Shown piece by piece: positions 1 to 11,571 of a stretch of DNA of 64,000 bases. Source of the stretch: Bretschneidera sinensis (Eukaryota > Streptophyta > Magnoliopsida > Brassicales > Akaniaceae); assembly GCA_023935145.1 (NCBI GenBank), contig CM043702.1:104669588-104733587 (forward strand), written 5' to 3'. The notes below the pieces were generated by a model, which was given only the letters and a program-made list of their open reading frames with translations, was not told the DNA's origin and did no database searches. A program made the position numbers and the translations under genes. Positions within the stretch are counted from its first letter, which is position 1. Each line of letters begins with the position of its first letter.

Positions 1-709
1 TCCAATCATGAATTGGAACATTTGGTGAATATAAAGAATTAATCAGCATCCAAGATTATTGGTATTTCCACTAAGACTAGAGAATGCCATTGATCGTGTT
101 TATTCTCAATTTATAACTAATTAATTAAATCCCATGGATCGTGTTCATCAATTAATTAGTTAAATTAAGTATAAGGAAAATGCAACCACCTAAATCACAA
201 TTTGATTTGAATTCTGATTTAAATTCCTATTCAAGAAACTTAATTAGGTCTATATGATTTGTCCTCAACCTAATCTCTGATATTAACCTTAACTATCAAT
301 AATAGATGGTCAATCCACAAGCAATAATCAAAGGTATGAAGGATATTGAATAAGAAATAATCTGGAAAATTTCATAAAACTAAATCCACCAAAGTATCCA
401 AAACAATCAAGGCAGCTAAGCTAAACGCCCAACAATGCGTTCAGTCGCTCATATTTAAATCCTAATCACAGAATTCAAATACTAGGGTTACAAGCATATT
501 GAAGGACAAAATGAGCAAAGATAGAATTTCTTTTTGAATTACAAGATGAATCCTCAAAGTCCTGAAGCGATTGATCGGTGTCTTCAATCTCTTGATAAGC
601 TATCTTGATGAAAGAAACCGTCTCCTCCTTCAATTTCCCAAAACTCCTCTTGATAATATATCTCCAAGAACTGCCATCCTCTCCCCTCAATCTATGAGTC
701 TAAAATTCC

Positions 710-717
710 TATATATA
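710..717 (-). promoter_or_regulatory. Putative TATA box of LTR H
   Basis: CTATATATAG lies about 580 bp inside the minus-strand LTR start. Two long direct repeats lie upstream of it. Confidence 0.4.
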
Positions 718-810
718 GCTGTATGGAAACGGCTTTGTAGACAGAAAAGTCACCTTAGGGTTTCTGTTTTGGCCGTGTGCTTCTGCTGCTGTCCAGGCCC
801 AGTTCTTCTA

Positions 811-1140
811 AAACTGCCATAACTTTCTCTAGGAAAATCATATTTATGAGACATAAAATTCTCCAGAAAATAGACATCCGGATATTTCCAAGCATATATG
901 GCTTATCTCCTGGTTCTTCCTGAATCAATACAGTTTAATATGCAAAAATCACTTCTGCCACGTTGAAATTACGCACAGCCTGACCTTTGTCTACTAAAAC
1001 TGCCATAAATTTCTCTAGAAAAATCATATTATGAGCTGTAAAATTATCCAGAAGATAGACATTCGGATCTTTCCAAGAATATATGGCTTATTTCTTGGTT
1101 CTTCCTGAATCAATACAGTTTAATCTACAAGAATGACTGA
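811..1140. repeat. Two direct repeats of about 140 bp in the U3 of LTR H
   Basis: A block starting AAACTGCCATAACTTTCTC at 811 recurs in diverged form from 997, a period of 186 bp. Both copies contain a GGTTCTTCCTGAATCAATAC segment near their end. The duplication lies 100-430 bp upstream of the putative TATA box, where LTR enhancer repeats are usually found. Confidence 0.8.
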
Positions 1141-1429
1141 TCTGTACGTAAATTCTGGCAATTTAGTGAAACTCCTTTCCAAGTGCCTGTGAACGTGTAA
1201 AACGACGAAAAACAACTCAAAATAACAAATTCTTAAGCTAAACATATAAATAAATACTTGAAAAACATATAAAATACTAGGACAAATATTCGTTCATCAG
1301 TCAAGAAAGACCTTTATATAATATGGTGGGGTATAGCAAGCATAAGAAGATGGCAATTACTGATTCTTTATCTTCTTGCTTCATGTTAATGTCTATACAA
1401 GAACCTTAACAACCAGGACAAGGGTTTAT

Positions 1430-2220
1430 GTCTTTCAAAGTAGCCATTGATCCTCAAATTCAAGAAATACTACAAGATTTTAGGCTAGTCTGTGATAAAC
1501 CTACTGGCTTACCTCTAATAAGAAGAATAGATCATAGGATCTAGTTGTTACCTGGCTCATCTCCTATTAACATAAAGCTTTATAGGTACCCCCATTTAAA
1601 AAAAAAATAGAAAAACTAGCCAAAGATATGTTGAAAATGGAAATCATTCAATATAGCACAAACTCCTTATAGCTCACCAGTGTTGCTAGTAAAAAAGAAA
1701 GATGGAACTTGGAGGTTTTTGTGTAGACTATAGAGGTTTAAATACAGTCACTGTTATGGATAGTTTTCCTATTCCTACTTTAGATGAATTAATTGATGAG
1801 TTGCATGGTGCTAAAGTCTTCTCAAAACTGGGTTTGAGAGCAGCATATCATCAAATTAGAATGCATCCTGATGACATTGAAAAAATAACAATTAGAACAC
1901 ATCATGGACATTATGAGTTCCTAGTCATGCCTTTTAGTTTAACGAATACTCTCTCTACTTTCTAAGCGGAAATGAACCAAGACTTTGAAGCTTATCTAAG
2001 GACATGTCTTCTTTGATGACATCTTAGCATATAATCAGTCCATAGAGGCACATCTGGAACACCCGAAACTTGTGTTGATCTATTTGCAAGAAGCTTTTAT
2101 GTATGCTAAAATGTCTAAGTGTAGATTTGAAACATCTTCCATTAATTATCCTGGCCATATAATCTTTGTGAATGGTGTGGCACCAGATCCTCAATGATCA
2201 ATGCTATATTAGACTGGCCT
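1430..2220 (+). pseudogene. pol: Reverse transcriptase remnant of element 0
   Basis: The translation shows the pre-RT region, then [20 protein letters not shown], the [10 protein letters not shown] block and the HYEFLVMPF block typical of Ty3/gypsy RT. The FFDD form of the catalytic Y/F-x-D-D motif is readable near 2005. The aspartate normally found in motif A (F-S-K-L-D) is glycine here (VFSKLGL). In-frame stops occur at several sites, for example after 1965. In an intact element this enzyme copies the RNA to DNA in the virus-like particle; this copy cannot be active. Confidence 0.85.
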
Positions 2221-2239
2221 ACACCAGCTACTGTGAAAT

Positions 2240-2780
2240 AGTTGAGAGGCTTTCTTGGTCTAACTGGATATTATAGGAAGTTTGTGAGAGGCTATATTAC
2301 CATTACCTCACAATTAATTGATCTTCTCAAGAATGATAGTTTTCAGTGGAATGAATGTGCAGTTGAAGCCTTTCAGAACTTGAAGATTGTAATGACTACA
2401 ACTCTAGTCCTAGCCCTACTAGATTTCACTAAAACTTTTGTTCTAGAAACTGATGCATCTAGATATGGTATTAGAGTTGTACTTCTACAACAATGCCATC
2501 CTGTAGCATTCTTTAGTAAGAAGTTGTGCCCTTCATTACAACTAGCCTCTACTAACATTAGAGAAATGCTTGCCATTACCATAGCTGACCAACATTAGAG
2601 GCAATATTTTCTTGGGTCTAAGTTCCTTATTCACATATATCAAAGAAGCCTGAGGGGACTTATGGATCAGACAATTCAAACACCAGAGTAGCAAGTGTTT
2701 TTAAGGAAGCTATTGAGATTCAGATTCCAAATTGTTTGCAAACCATGCAAAGACAATGTAATTGCTAATGGCTTATAAAG
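2240..2780 (+). pseudogene. pol: RNase H remnant of element 0
   Basis: The frame at 2242-2598 covers the RT connection (FLGLTGYYRKFV) and the start of RNase H (FVLETDASRYGI, VAFFSKKL). It continues degraded to about 2780 with in-frame stops. In the family this domain removes the RNA strand during reverse transcription. It follows the RT remnant directly, as expected for Ty3/gypsy pol. Confidence 0.8.
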
Positions 2781-2781
2781 G

Positions 2782-3770
2782 ATGCACCAGGACAACAAGG
2801 ACAAAGTATCTTATCTTGCACTCTCACTGCTTTCCTTTGAATTTTTAGAAACCTTAAAACTAGAGAACTCAAAACTTCTTAAGTTATTAGAGTTAGCAGC
2901 TACTATTGCCAATAAGCTTGTAGAATACCCTGAATGGGCAGTGAGAAACGGATTGATTTATTGGAGGGTAAAGTTGTATCTTAACCCTCAATCTGCATTT
3001 AAGGATAAATTGTTATAGGAGCATCATTCCTCCCTTATAGGAGGACATGTTGGCATTCAAAGAACCTCTGCTAGATTATCTACAAGTTTATATTGGAAGC
3101 ATATGAGAAAAGAAGTAGTTAACTTTGTCCAATAGTGCTTAATTTTTCAACAGACTAAATCATGCTCCTTATGGTCTTTTACAGCCTTTGCCTATACCTA
3201 AACATATATGGGAAGACATCACAATAGACTTCATTACAAATTTACCTCATGCCCATAGATTCAGAGTGATTTTGGTAGTAGTTGATAGACTATCAAAATT
3301 TGCTCATTTTGGGTGTCTTCCAAAACATTATAATGTTGCTAATGTGGCTAATCTCTTTGTGAATATGGTATGTAAACTACATGGTTTTTCCAAGACAGTT
3401 GTCTCAGACAAGGATTCAGTGTTCACGAGTTCCTTTTAGACAAAGCTGTTTAGGCTGCAAGGCATTTTTTTGAATATGAGTAGTGCATGCCATCCTCAAA
3501 CCAATAGGAAAACTAAGGTAGTTAATACAGCATTGGAGCAGTGCTTAAGGTGTTTTGTAAGTGATAGACCTGGGGGATGGCCAAAGATTTTATGCTCGGT
3601 AGAATTTCACTACAACATTGTTTTTCATTCTTCTATTGGCATGTCTCATTTTGAAGTGATTTTTGGTAGAAAACCTCCTAATATTACTGCATACTCAAGG
3701 AGAGAGAATAGTCTAGCTAGCATTGATAAAGAATTGGGGGACAAATCTAAAACTCTTCACTTAGCTAAGC
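2782..3770 (+). pseudogene. pol: Integrase remnant of element 0, interrupted by element A
   Basis: The zinc-binding histidine pair is visible (EHHSSLIGGHVG, about 3020), but the cysteine pair is degraded. Core segments DITIDFITNLPHA and VVSDKDSVFTSS supply the first two acidic residues. At the third catalytic position the usual glutamate is lysine (segment NRKTKVVNTALEQ, about 3490-3530). The frame runs to KTLHLAKL at 3770, where element A begins. The missing C-terminal part resumes at 18956. Confidence 0.85.
3766..3770 (+). repeat. TSD of element A, left copy (TAAGC)
   Basis: TAAGC precedes the left LTR of A and GAAGC follows the right LTR at 18956-18960. The match is 4 of 5, consistent with an old 5-bp target-site duplication. 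Confidence 0.6.
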
Positions 3771-5679
3771 TGTAACGACTCATCCTGGACAAGCCCACCC
3801 AAGACGGTGCCTTAACTTTTTAGATCCAAGCACGACATATATGTAACAACTATTGCATTACTTACTGAAAAATAATTATAATCATCTGCCTCAAATCTTT
3901 TACAGAGGAGTTACAAATTTCCTTTTGTATATCTTTCACAAAATATACAAATACTTGCAAAAATGCAAGTTCATGTTCAACTCTTTACAAATATTTACAT
4001 CTGTCTATTTCATTTTTCTTTTCTTCTTTTATTTTCTTTCTTTCTTTAGGGTGTGTGAGGATATCAACCATGAGGACTTATCTAAAACTTACTCTGAGTC
4101 TTAGGTCAAGAATCTACCGGTCCTGCCTGCGGCCTGAAATTTATTTAATATTGAAGAATGAACTTTACAAACTCAGTGAATTACAGTTTACTAGAAGTAC
4201 TCGATTTGTATACTTATAGTCATAATTATATCACGATTCACGTATAGTTCAAATCATTTATTCATCTAACAATTCTCATATCATCATTTCTAATATCATA
4301 TAGATACTAATTCTTACTTCATCTCGTATATTTCACTTTAACTTACAATTATCATTTTTGATATTATTATCATCATCTTTTCAACATAATTACTTCAATA
4401 TGAGGTTCACAACATAATAGAGTCATTTATTGATTATCATATTAAATCATATTCTTTATTTTTCATCTTAATTGTCTCATCATGAGACTTATATTCACAT
4501 CATCGATACTTTCATAGTCAATCTGATGCCTTAGCATATCAATAATTATATATAAAAATAAATATGAATTCATCCATATCCTTATTTCATCATTTCATTT
4601 ATTTCTTTTACATTTCATCACATCACATGTCATCTATACTATCAATGTATGGCTAATTCATCCATTTTTTGAGTATTCATATCAGTCTCTGGTACAGCTT
4701 TTGGGGATATCTCTCCACACATCGACATGTTTCATCTAGACCAGCCATGGTTCTAGTCTTCCCCAAGACCACACACTCCATCTTTCTAGTGGCCCCAACA
4801 TGCATATGAACAACCACATACAAGGAGGCATAACATATCATCATACAATTTAAAATCATTTCCTTTCATAAAATCTTTCTTTTCATCATATAAAACATAT
4901 ATAATGTCAACTCACTTATCAAAATCTTAAGATATTTAAATCTCTTCTCAAAATATACTTCATCAATTTCTATCCCTTTAAGGATATAATTTTAATAACT
5001 TATTATATATATTCATTTTCAATCATATTATAATTCATACTTCTATGTAATAATTCAATTTACACACATCGCATATATTTCATCAAATCAACATATTCAT
5101 ATTATATTCAATAATGATTTCTCATAATATTAGTTATTTCAAGTTCATGTACTTTTTCTTATTTGTTTTGCTTGTTTTAAATCATACTCACCATGTAACA
5201 CTTAAAACTAATCGTGGATCACCTCATTGCCTTTCCTACTCCTTTCAACAATTTCACCAAATTGCTACTCACCACCACCTAAGCATGAAATTCTTATCAA
5301 TCTCATTATTCCATGTTTTAATTTTTATACCCTGTACCTGGTTGATTTCATGTATGAATGTTCATCTTTCTCAAATTCAATGATTTCAATAAAAATCCTT
5401 TTATTTTTTGCTTGACCTCAATTCAAATCCCATTTTAAGAAAAGTAGAAGAACATATTCTCAAAATTGAAATCTTACAATCAAATTCATGATTTTACCTT
5501 TCTAAATCTTTTTTCTTAGATTTTCTTGAAATTCTTCTATGAATCAAACAATTCTTAAGTCAAGATTATGAAATCCTTCAATTTTAAAGTATTTGTAAGC
5601 GTTTTTTTAGAGAGTATACTTCTAAAGAGAGAAAATGAGTTTCAAAATGTAAGAAAATGAATTCAAAGGCCGAAAATCC

Positions 5680-5688
5680 TTTTATACA
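5680..5688 (-). promoter_or_regulatory. TATA box of the left LTR of A
   Basis: The minus strand reads TGTATAAAAGG. It lies about 520 bp inside the LTR and next to the palindrome array, and is conserved in the right LTR near 18403-18411. Confidence 0.6.
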
Positions 5689-5699
5689 AAAAATTTGGT

Positions 5700-5995
5700 C
5701 TAGTCGGTCAACTACCCAGTCTACTGGATAGTCACTTAATAAATTACAAATTTACCACTAAACTACCATTCAGCTGCTAGCCTACTGATTCATCTACCGA
5801 TCGACTGACCAACCGATCAGTCAGCCGATCATTCAGCCGACCAGCTCCTCTGCCAGTCGACCGATCGATCGACCGATTCAGGTAACCAGTCGACCACCCA
5901 ACCTTTCAACTACAGCTGATCAGTTCAATCTCTACCAACTGACTGATCACCTCCTAACCGACCGGTTGGTCGACCAGTTGGTTACCAGTCGATCG
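5700..5995. promoter_or_regulatory. U3 palindrome array of the left LTR of A (CAGTCGACC / CGATCGATCG)
   Basis: About 300 bp packed with short overlapping motifs such as CAGTCGACCGATCGATCG, ACCAGTCGACC, GGTCGACCAGTTGG and CCCAGTCTACTGG. Most centre on TCGA or ATCGAT. The array ends about 12 bp upstream of the TATA box in the LTR's reading direction and recurs in the right LTR at 18421-18745. It resembles the CCAGTCGACTGG array of copia element F. Confidence 0.75.
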
Positions 5996-6203
5996 TACTG
6001 CCAACTGATCTTTCTTTTAAAATTTGTAAAATTCTTCCTTTCTTTCTTCAAAATTTTTTCTAACTTTTTTCTTCACATTTGTTCAACTTATTTCTTCAAA
6101 AATTGTTTCAAATTCAACTTTCAATTCATATGTATGCATGTTAAATTTCAATATTTAATTCAATTTACTCTTTTACCCTTACATCGAGGGTACGAGTATT
6201 ACA

Positions 6204-6216
6204 ATTCTACCCACCA
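6204..6216 (-). other. Polypurine tract of element A
   Basis: The minus strand reads GGTGGGTAGAAT directly before the 3' LTR. This is the usual plus-strand primer of plant chromoviruses and fixes the element's orientation. Confidence 0.75.
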
Positions 6217-6256
6217 TATTAAAATTTTGTTCTTCAAATTTTCTTACCTACATCAT

Positions 6257-7760
6257 GAAAAAGTTAGGGCTACTGTTTTTTCATGCTCGTTTCACATTTC
6301 CACATGATTTTCTCAACATATCGATTATGTCCCAACACTTGAACTAGCAGAATAACCTTATTATGCAAGACCTATTTTTTGTGTCTAAAATTTTGATTGC
6401 AACTTGCACAAAAGTTAAGTCTTCCTGAAGGTCTACAAATTGATATGAAATGTTATGGGATTCATCATGTAAATACAGTCACAAAACAGAAACACGAAAA
6501 ATGTTATGCAACTGATTTAATTCTGGAGTGAGTTTAGTCGATATGCCATTGGTCCAACTCTCTCAATGAGTTCATATGGTTTAACATACCTTGGACTCAA
6601 TTTCCTTTTTTGCATAAATCTCAATACTCCTTTCCATGGAGATATTTTCATATGGACCCAATCAACGACTTGGAATTCAAAAGGTCTCATTCTATTATTA
6701 ACATAACTCTTTTGTCTTTTCTGTGTTTTTCTAAGGTTCTTTCTAACTAGTTTGATCCTCTCAATTATTAATTCTATTATTTTTGGACCAAATATCTTTC
6801 TTTCTCCCACTTTTTCCCAACTTATAGGAATTCTACTTCTTCTACCATACAATACCTTAAATGGTGCCATTCTAAGACTTGCTTGAAATTGATTATTATA
6901 TGCAAATTATATCAAGGGTAAGTAAGCATCCTAGCTTACTAAGAAACTCATCACACTAGCCCTTAGTATATCCTCTAGTATTCGAATAACTCTCTCAGTT
7001 TCCCATCTATTTGAGGATGAAAAGTAGTATTGAACTGTAATTGTGTACCCATGGTTTTCTAAAAGCCTCTCCAAAACCGATATGTAAATCTAGTAACTCG
7101 ATCTGACACTATACTCAAATGTACTCCATGCAATTTTACAATCTTAGCAACATACTATTCAGCCAAATTTTTTGGACTTCAAGTAGTTCTAATAGGAAAG
7201 AAATGATATGACTTAGAAAGTCTATCTACTATCATCCACACAGTATAATGACCTCTCTAGGTATGGGGAAATCTAGTTATGAAATCCATACTCATATTCC
7301 TCCATGGCTATTCAAGCATTGGAAGAGGTTGTAGCAAACCTGTCAGATGTTATTCTCTGATTCAACTTACTGACAAACTAAACACTAAGAAATACATTCA
7401 GATGCATCCCTCTTCAATCTTAACCACCAATAGTTCTGTTTTAATGCCCTGTACATTTTCTTGTTACCTGGATGCATTGAGTATATCAGATCATGTGCTT
7501 CTCTCAATATCTCATTTCTCAACTCAGCATCATTGGGAACACAATTCCTATCTCCTAATACCAATATACCATTATCTCTGATTCTAAACTCTAATTGTTT
7601 TCCACTTAACACTTCCTGCTTAATCTTACTATCTGCTCATCTTTATCTTACATTTTTAAAATGTATTCTACAATGGATGATTGTACAACCATGTTTGCTA
7701 ACAATCCTCACCTCTCATTAATATTCAATTTTATTCTCATACCTCTTAATTTTACCATCA
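6257..7760 (-). pseudogene. pol: Integrase and chromodomain-like tail of element A (degenerate)
   Basis: The N-terminal zinc-binding histidines are visible at about 7400-7612 (LREAHDLIYSMHPG), followed by the NYWWL segment. The core between about 6870 and 7380 is broken by stops. The C-terminal domain is open at 6517-6870 (FKVLYGRRSRIPISWEKVGE, ending LSPRYVKPYELIERVGP). Downstream to about 6257 a frame with QVAIKILD resembles the start of a chromodomain. In intact chromoviruses this region joins cDNA to chromatin. It is inactive here. Confidence 0.8.
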
Positions 7761-7849
7761 TATTAACATTATGTGTCTCTATAGTAGCTAATCTTCATTT
7801 GGGTTTTCTACTTAACGCACCAGATACTACATTTGCTTTCCCTCGATGG

Positions 7850-9340
7850 TAATGAATGTATAATCAGTCACTAATAAATTTCATCCAACATCTCTATCTC
7901 AAACTCAGCTCTCTCTCTTTCTAAGTAGGTAAATATATGAGGCTCTTATGATCAGTATAAATTTCACATGTGGCTTCATACATATTATGTCTCCAAATCT
8001 TCAAATCAAACACTATGACAGCCAATTCTAAGTCATGGATAGGATATTTTCTTTCATGATTCTTCAATTTCCTAGAGGTATAAGCCACTGCATTCCTATT
8101 TTGCATCAACACACATCCCAATCCTTGATGGTAAACATCACTATATGCCACAAATCTTTCATCACCGGAAGGAAGTACTAACACTAAAGCGTTAGTTAAT
8201 TGTTCTTTTAACAATTAGAAACTCTTTTCACACTCCTAAGACCATACAAATTTAACCTCATTCCTAGTCAATCTAGTTAAAAGTGTTGCGATCATTGAGA
8301 AATTTTTTATAAACCTCTTGTAATAACCAGCCAATCCCAAGATACTTCTAATTTCAGTTACATGGGTAGGTTTCTCCTATCTCAATAATGCTTCAACCTT
8401 CTTAGGATCAACTACTATTCCTCTTCCAAATACTACATGCCCCTAGAAAGTTAACTCATTCAACTAGAACTCACATTTAGAAAATTTAGCATACAATTTC
8501 TCACTCATCAGAATTTCTAACATAATTTCTAAATGTTTTACATGTTCTTCCTCATTTTTAGAATACACCATAATATCATCAATGAATACAACTACAAATT
8601 TATCATGAAAGGGTTTAAAGACTTTATTCATCAAATCTATGAATGCAGTTGAAGCATTTGTCAACCCAAATGACATCACTAAGAACTCATAGTGACCATA
8701 ATGTGTTCTAAAAGCAATCTTAGGTACATCTCTTTCTTTAATTCTTAATTATAACCTGATCTCAAGTCTGTCTTAGAAAACACCATTACTCCTCGTAACT
8801 GTTCAAATGGATCATTTATTCTAGGTAAAAGGAATTTGTTCTTAATGGTTATCCTTTTCAATTTCCTATAATCTAAGAGGAAATGATGAAGTAATCTTCG
8901 ACGATAAAGCTGGATTCAATTGCCATGTATTTAGCTATTGAGCCCATCTTTGATTGTGCACAGCCCCTGCCACGAGACACCTAATCGAAGAAACACTTCC
9001 TATCCATGCAACAGCCCTTGCTTACGTTACTCTTATGGATGGTTTTCTTTACACAACCTCATGGTACCATCTTTCTTCTTCATAAATAATGGGGTTTCCC
9101 ATAGTGACACACTAGGGTGGATGAATTGTTTATCTTAAAATTCCTGAAGTTGTACTTTCAACTCTCTTAACTCAGCGGGTGCCATTCTATTGGGTGCCAT
9201 AGAAATCGGTATAGAACCTGGAATCAAATCAATGGAGAACTCAATCTCCCTAATCGGAGGCAAACTAGATAACTCATTAGGAAATACCTCCGAATAATCT
9301 CTCACCACTGAGATTTCTTATAGCTTTTTACCTTCTTTAC
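7850..9340 (-). pseudogene. pol: RT and RNase H of element A (degenerate)
   Basis: Open piece 8464-8679 contains the RT catalytic motif FIDD within [14 protein letters not shown], so the core motif is preserved. Open piece 7921-8214 is RNase H ([18 protein letters not shown] and [10 protein letters not shown]). The surrounding RT palm and connection segments, up to about 9340, are recognisable on the minus strand but broken by stops and frame shifts. Confidence 0.8.
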
Positions 9341-9368
9341 TAGAATCCACCACATAAGCTAAGAATCC

Positions 9369-9960
9369 CTAATAACCTTTCCTCAACCACTTACTAATTG
9401 TCAAGGGAGAAAAAAAATAATAATTTGAAAGTATCTTACATTCTCTTTGAAAGTTAAACTCTTCTTGTCCAGGTATTCTGAACACTACATTCCTTTTGAA
9501 ACAATCAATCCAAGCATGATATGTCGACAACCAATTCATTCCCAGTATTAAATCAAAGTCTATAATATTCAAAGGTAATAGACCTACTTCAAATTCTCTA
9601 TCACTCATATATATAACACATCCTTGATATATATTTATGATCACAACCCTATATCCAGTAGGAACTTCAATAATGATATTATGAATTATGGGACTAACAT
9701 ATGTATCAATAGATTTCATAAAAGAATTGGATGCAAAAGAATGGGTTGCACCAGGATTAATCAATAATCTAGCGGGTCTATTGAGGATAGATACTATACC
9801 CATTATGGCATCAGGAGTAGCTTGAGCATCTTGTTGGGTCAGTGCATACACTCTGCTCTCTCTTGGTTACGTTAGACTACCACATCCTCTCTCAGCAACT
9901 GCTCCTCTACCTAGAGCTTTACCTCGAACACTCCTAGATCCACCACCTTAATTTAACTGT
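9369..9960 (-). pseudogene. Aspartic protease region of element A (degenerate)
   Basis: Open frame 9369-9851 encodes ARLLINPGATHSFASNSFM, which corresponds to the retropepsin active-site loop (D-S-G-A-T). The aspartate and serine are replaced by asparagine and proline. The flap and C-terminal part (FDLILGMNWLSTYHAWIDC) are well kept. In the family this enzyme matures the gag-pol polyprotein; without the aspartate it would be dead. Element C is inserted just upstream, at 9961, separating it from gag. Confidence 0.8.
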
Positions 9961-10138
9961 TGATAGGAGCTTAATATTCATATTTAAGCCCCTTAATTTA
10001 CATTTGTTAAGCCCGTTGTTTACGTATTTTATTATATTTTACTTCCTTTTTTGTGTTTTTTGTGTTTTTGATAGGCTTGTGAAGAAAATAAAGCATTTTG
10101 AAGCTTTAAAGGAAGAAAACCGAAGATCTGGAAAGAGC

Positions 10139-10260
10139 TAGTGCGATCGAGCACAACATGGCTACGATCGAGCGCACAAGCAATCATGTGCACACATAGA
10201 AGGCTCGAGCGCACCCATGCACTGGAGCGCAAAAGCATGCGATCGAGCGCACACGCACAG
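10139..10260. promoter_or_regulatory. U3 palindrome array of the left LTR of C (GCGATCGAGCGC)
   Basis: Repeated motifs TGCGATCGAGC, ACGATCGAGCGCAC, GGCTCGAGCGCAC and TGCGATCGAGCGCACACGC lie 80-200 bp upstream of the TATA box. The stretch is far richer in CpG than its surroundings. It is present in shortened form in the right LTR (14026-14130). Confidence 0.8.
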
Positions 10261-10340
10261 AGAGGCTGCAGAACCAGTTTTGGAAAGATTTTTTTCGAAC
10301 CTATTTTGGAAATTAGGGTTTCGAGGCACCTTTAGAACCC

Positions 10341-10349
10341 TATAAATAG
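10341..10349 (+). promoter_or_regulatory. TATA box of the left LTR of C
   Basis: CCCTATAAATAGCCC lies 380 bp into the LTR. The identical sequence occurs in the right LTR at 14211. Confidence 0.75.
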
Positions 10350-11250
10350 CCCTGTAAAACACAAAAACAGGATCTCCCTTTTGAGGAGCTTATCTTCCTT
10401 TTAGTTTAGTTTTTGTTTGGGGAGATCAGAGAAGGAAACTGTGGAGGAGAATTGACGACTCTTCTCTCGGGTTTCTTCTTTCCTTTATTTTTATTATGTG
10501 TACTTAAACTTTTAGTAAGGGCTTAGTTGAAGCCCTAATTATGTTTAGCCAATAATTCAATATTGGCACCTTTACAATACTTATGCTGTGATTCTTAATT
10601 TGATTAATACCTGTTTTTATTTACATTCCTCATATATGTGTGTCTGATCAACTTATGTATGTTGTATGGATCAGTTAGTTGAATCAATTTGGATGACCGA
10701 GTCCTGGGTTCAACAATAGTAACAAAAGATATCCACACCGGATGCTTGGGTTAATCAACATGGGAAACCGGGAGTGGACCAAGCCCTAGGTCCCGTGTGG
10801 TTGTCGATTTTCACAGATCCTATGCTCTCTTAAGGAACAACTCAGTATAAACCATGCTGAATCCCTTAAGAGAGAAAAGAGTTAGAGTACACACCATGCC
10901 TAACTCGTTGCTTAGGGAAATCAATAGCCTAAGGAGTGGACCAAGCCCTTAGGTTGACAACCAGTAGGTATTCGTAGCATGAATAGAGCATTGTCATATT
11001 GTTTCGTTGGGGTAGCATGATTAATGGTAGATACCAAGTCCCTACGTCTTTATTATTATTGTTTAAACTCAATATTTATTCCCATCTATTTTTACTTTGT
11101 GAAACTAATTCTAAATCGAAATTCACCAATCCTTGTGGAAATGATCTCGCACTTGCACACTATGCTACTACTGACCTTGTGCACTTGCAAGTAAAATAAG
11201 GACGATTATTTTCATATTTATTTAGGTTGATAATTGCCCCAACAAGTTTT

Positions 11251-11268
11251 TGGTGCCGTTGTCGAGGA
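11251..11268 (+). other. Primer-binding site of element C
   Basis: TGGTGCCGTTGTCGAGGA lies 6 bp after the LTR. It is a slightly mutated form of the 18-mer TGGCGCCGTTGCCGGGGA seen intact in D and E, which is complementary to a tRNA-Asp 3' end (established for Athila-type elements). Confidence 0.8.
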
Positions 11269-11427
11269 TTGTGCTAAATTTATTTTTGGAATTATTTTCG
11301 TTAGATTTTTTTATTTTATTTTATTCTGTTCTGTTTTATGTTTATTTTTTATCAAAAATCAAATTTATTCTTTCTTTTTGTTTTCTATTTGTTTTTTCAG
11401 ATGTGCAGAGAAGGAGTTTCTGTCCTC

Positions 11428-11492
11428 ATTGCGATCGAGCGCACTCCTTGGTGCGATCGAGCGTTGTTCTTAGTGCACTCGAGCGCAAAAGC
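11428..11492. promoter_or_regulatory. Internal cluster of GCGATCGAGCGC motifs in element C
   Basis: Three motifs in about 60 bp (TTGCGATCGAGCGCACTCC, GTGCGATCGAGCG, GCACTCGAGCGCA) match the LTR array but lie in the leader between the PBS and the coding frame. No TATA box is seen between them and the ATG at 11572. D and E show no such cluster in the same place. Confidence 0.7.
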
Positions 11493-11571
11493 TCCAGAGA
11501 TTACCCAAGAAGCAGTACTGAAATTGCTACATTGAAGCTTTTCAACTAATTCATTCAAAGGAGAAGCACCA

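Larger units (their letters stand above)
1..1297 (-). repeat. Element H: isolated Ty3/gypsy-type LTR, minus orientation, cut by the window edge
   Basis: Read on the minus strand this block starts TGATGAACGAATATTTG at 1297, has a TATATATAG box at about 710-717 and continues as non-coding AT-rich sequence to the window edge. The start, the TATA position about 580 bp in, and the absence of coding capacity fit an LTR with U3 at 720-1297 and R/U5 at 1-710. Recognisable element 0 pol sequence begins right after it, so it probably inserted into element 0. The second LTR or the other flank is outside the window, so solo LTR and element end cannot be told apart. The family (Tat or Athila-like) is a guess from the terminal sequence. 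Confidence 0.5.
1298..3770 (+). mobile_element. Element 0, segment 1: decayed Ty3/gypsy pol (RT, RNase H, integrase)
   Basis: This is the left piece of a plus-strand Ty3/gypsy element whose reading frame resumes at 18956 after element A, and whose 3' LTR is itself split by element B. Gag and the 5' LTR are not visible: recognisable homology starts near 1430 and LTR H lies to the left. Many stops and frame changes break the reading frame, so it is the oldest layer of the nest. Confidence 0.85.
3771..6203 (-). repeat. Left (3') LTR of element A
   Basis: Plus-strand ends are TGTAACGACTCATCC and GAGTATTACA, so the termini are TG...CA on either strand. It aligns end to end with 16508-18955. It holds a U3 palindrome array (5700-5995), a TATA box near 5680-5688 and a long non-coding R/U5. 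Confidence 0.9.
9961..11244 (+). repeat. Left (5') LTR of element C
   Basis: It starts TGATAGGAGCTTAATATTC and ends CCCCAACA, 1284 bp. It holds a palindrome array at 10139-10260 and a TATAAATAG box at 10341. It aligns with 13867-15114 except for 19 bp near its start that the right copy lacks. Confidence 0.9.
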
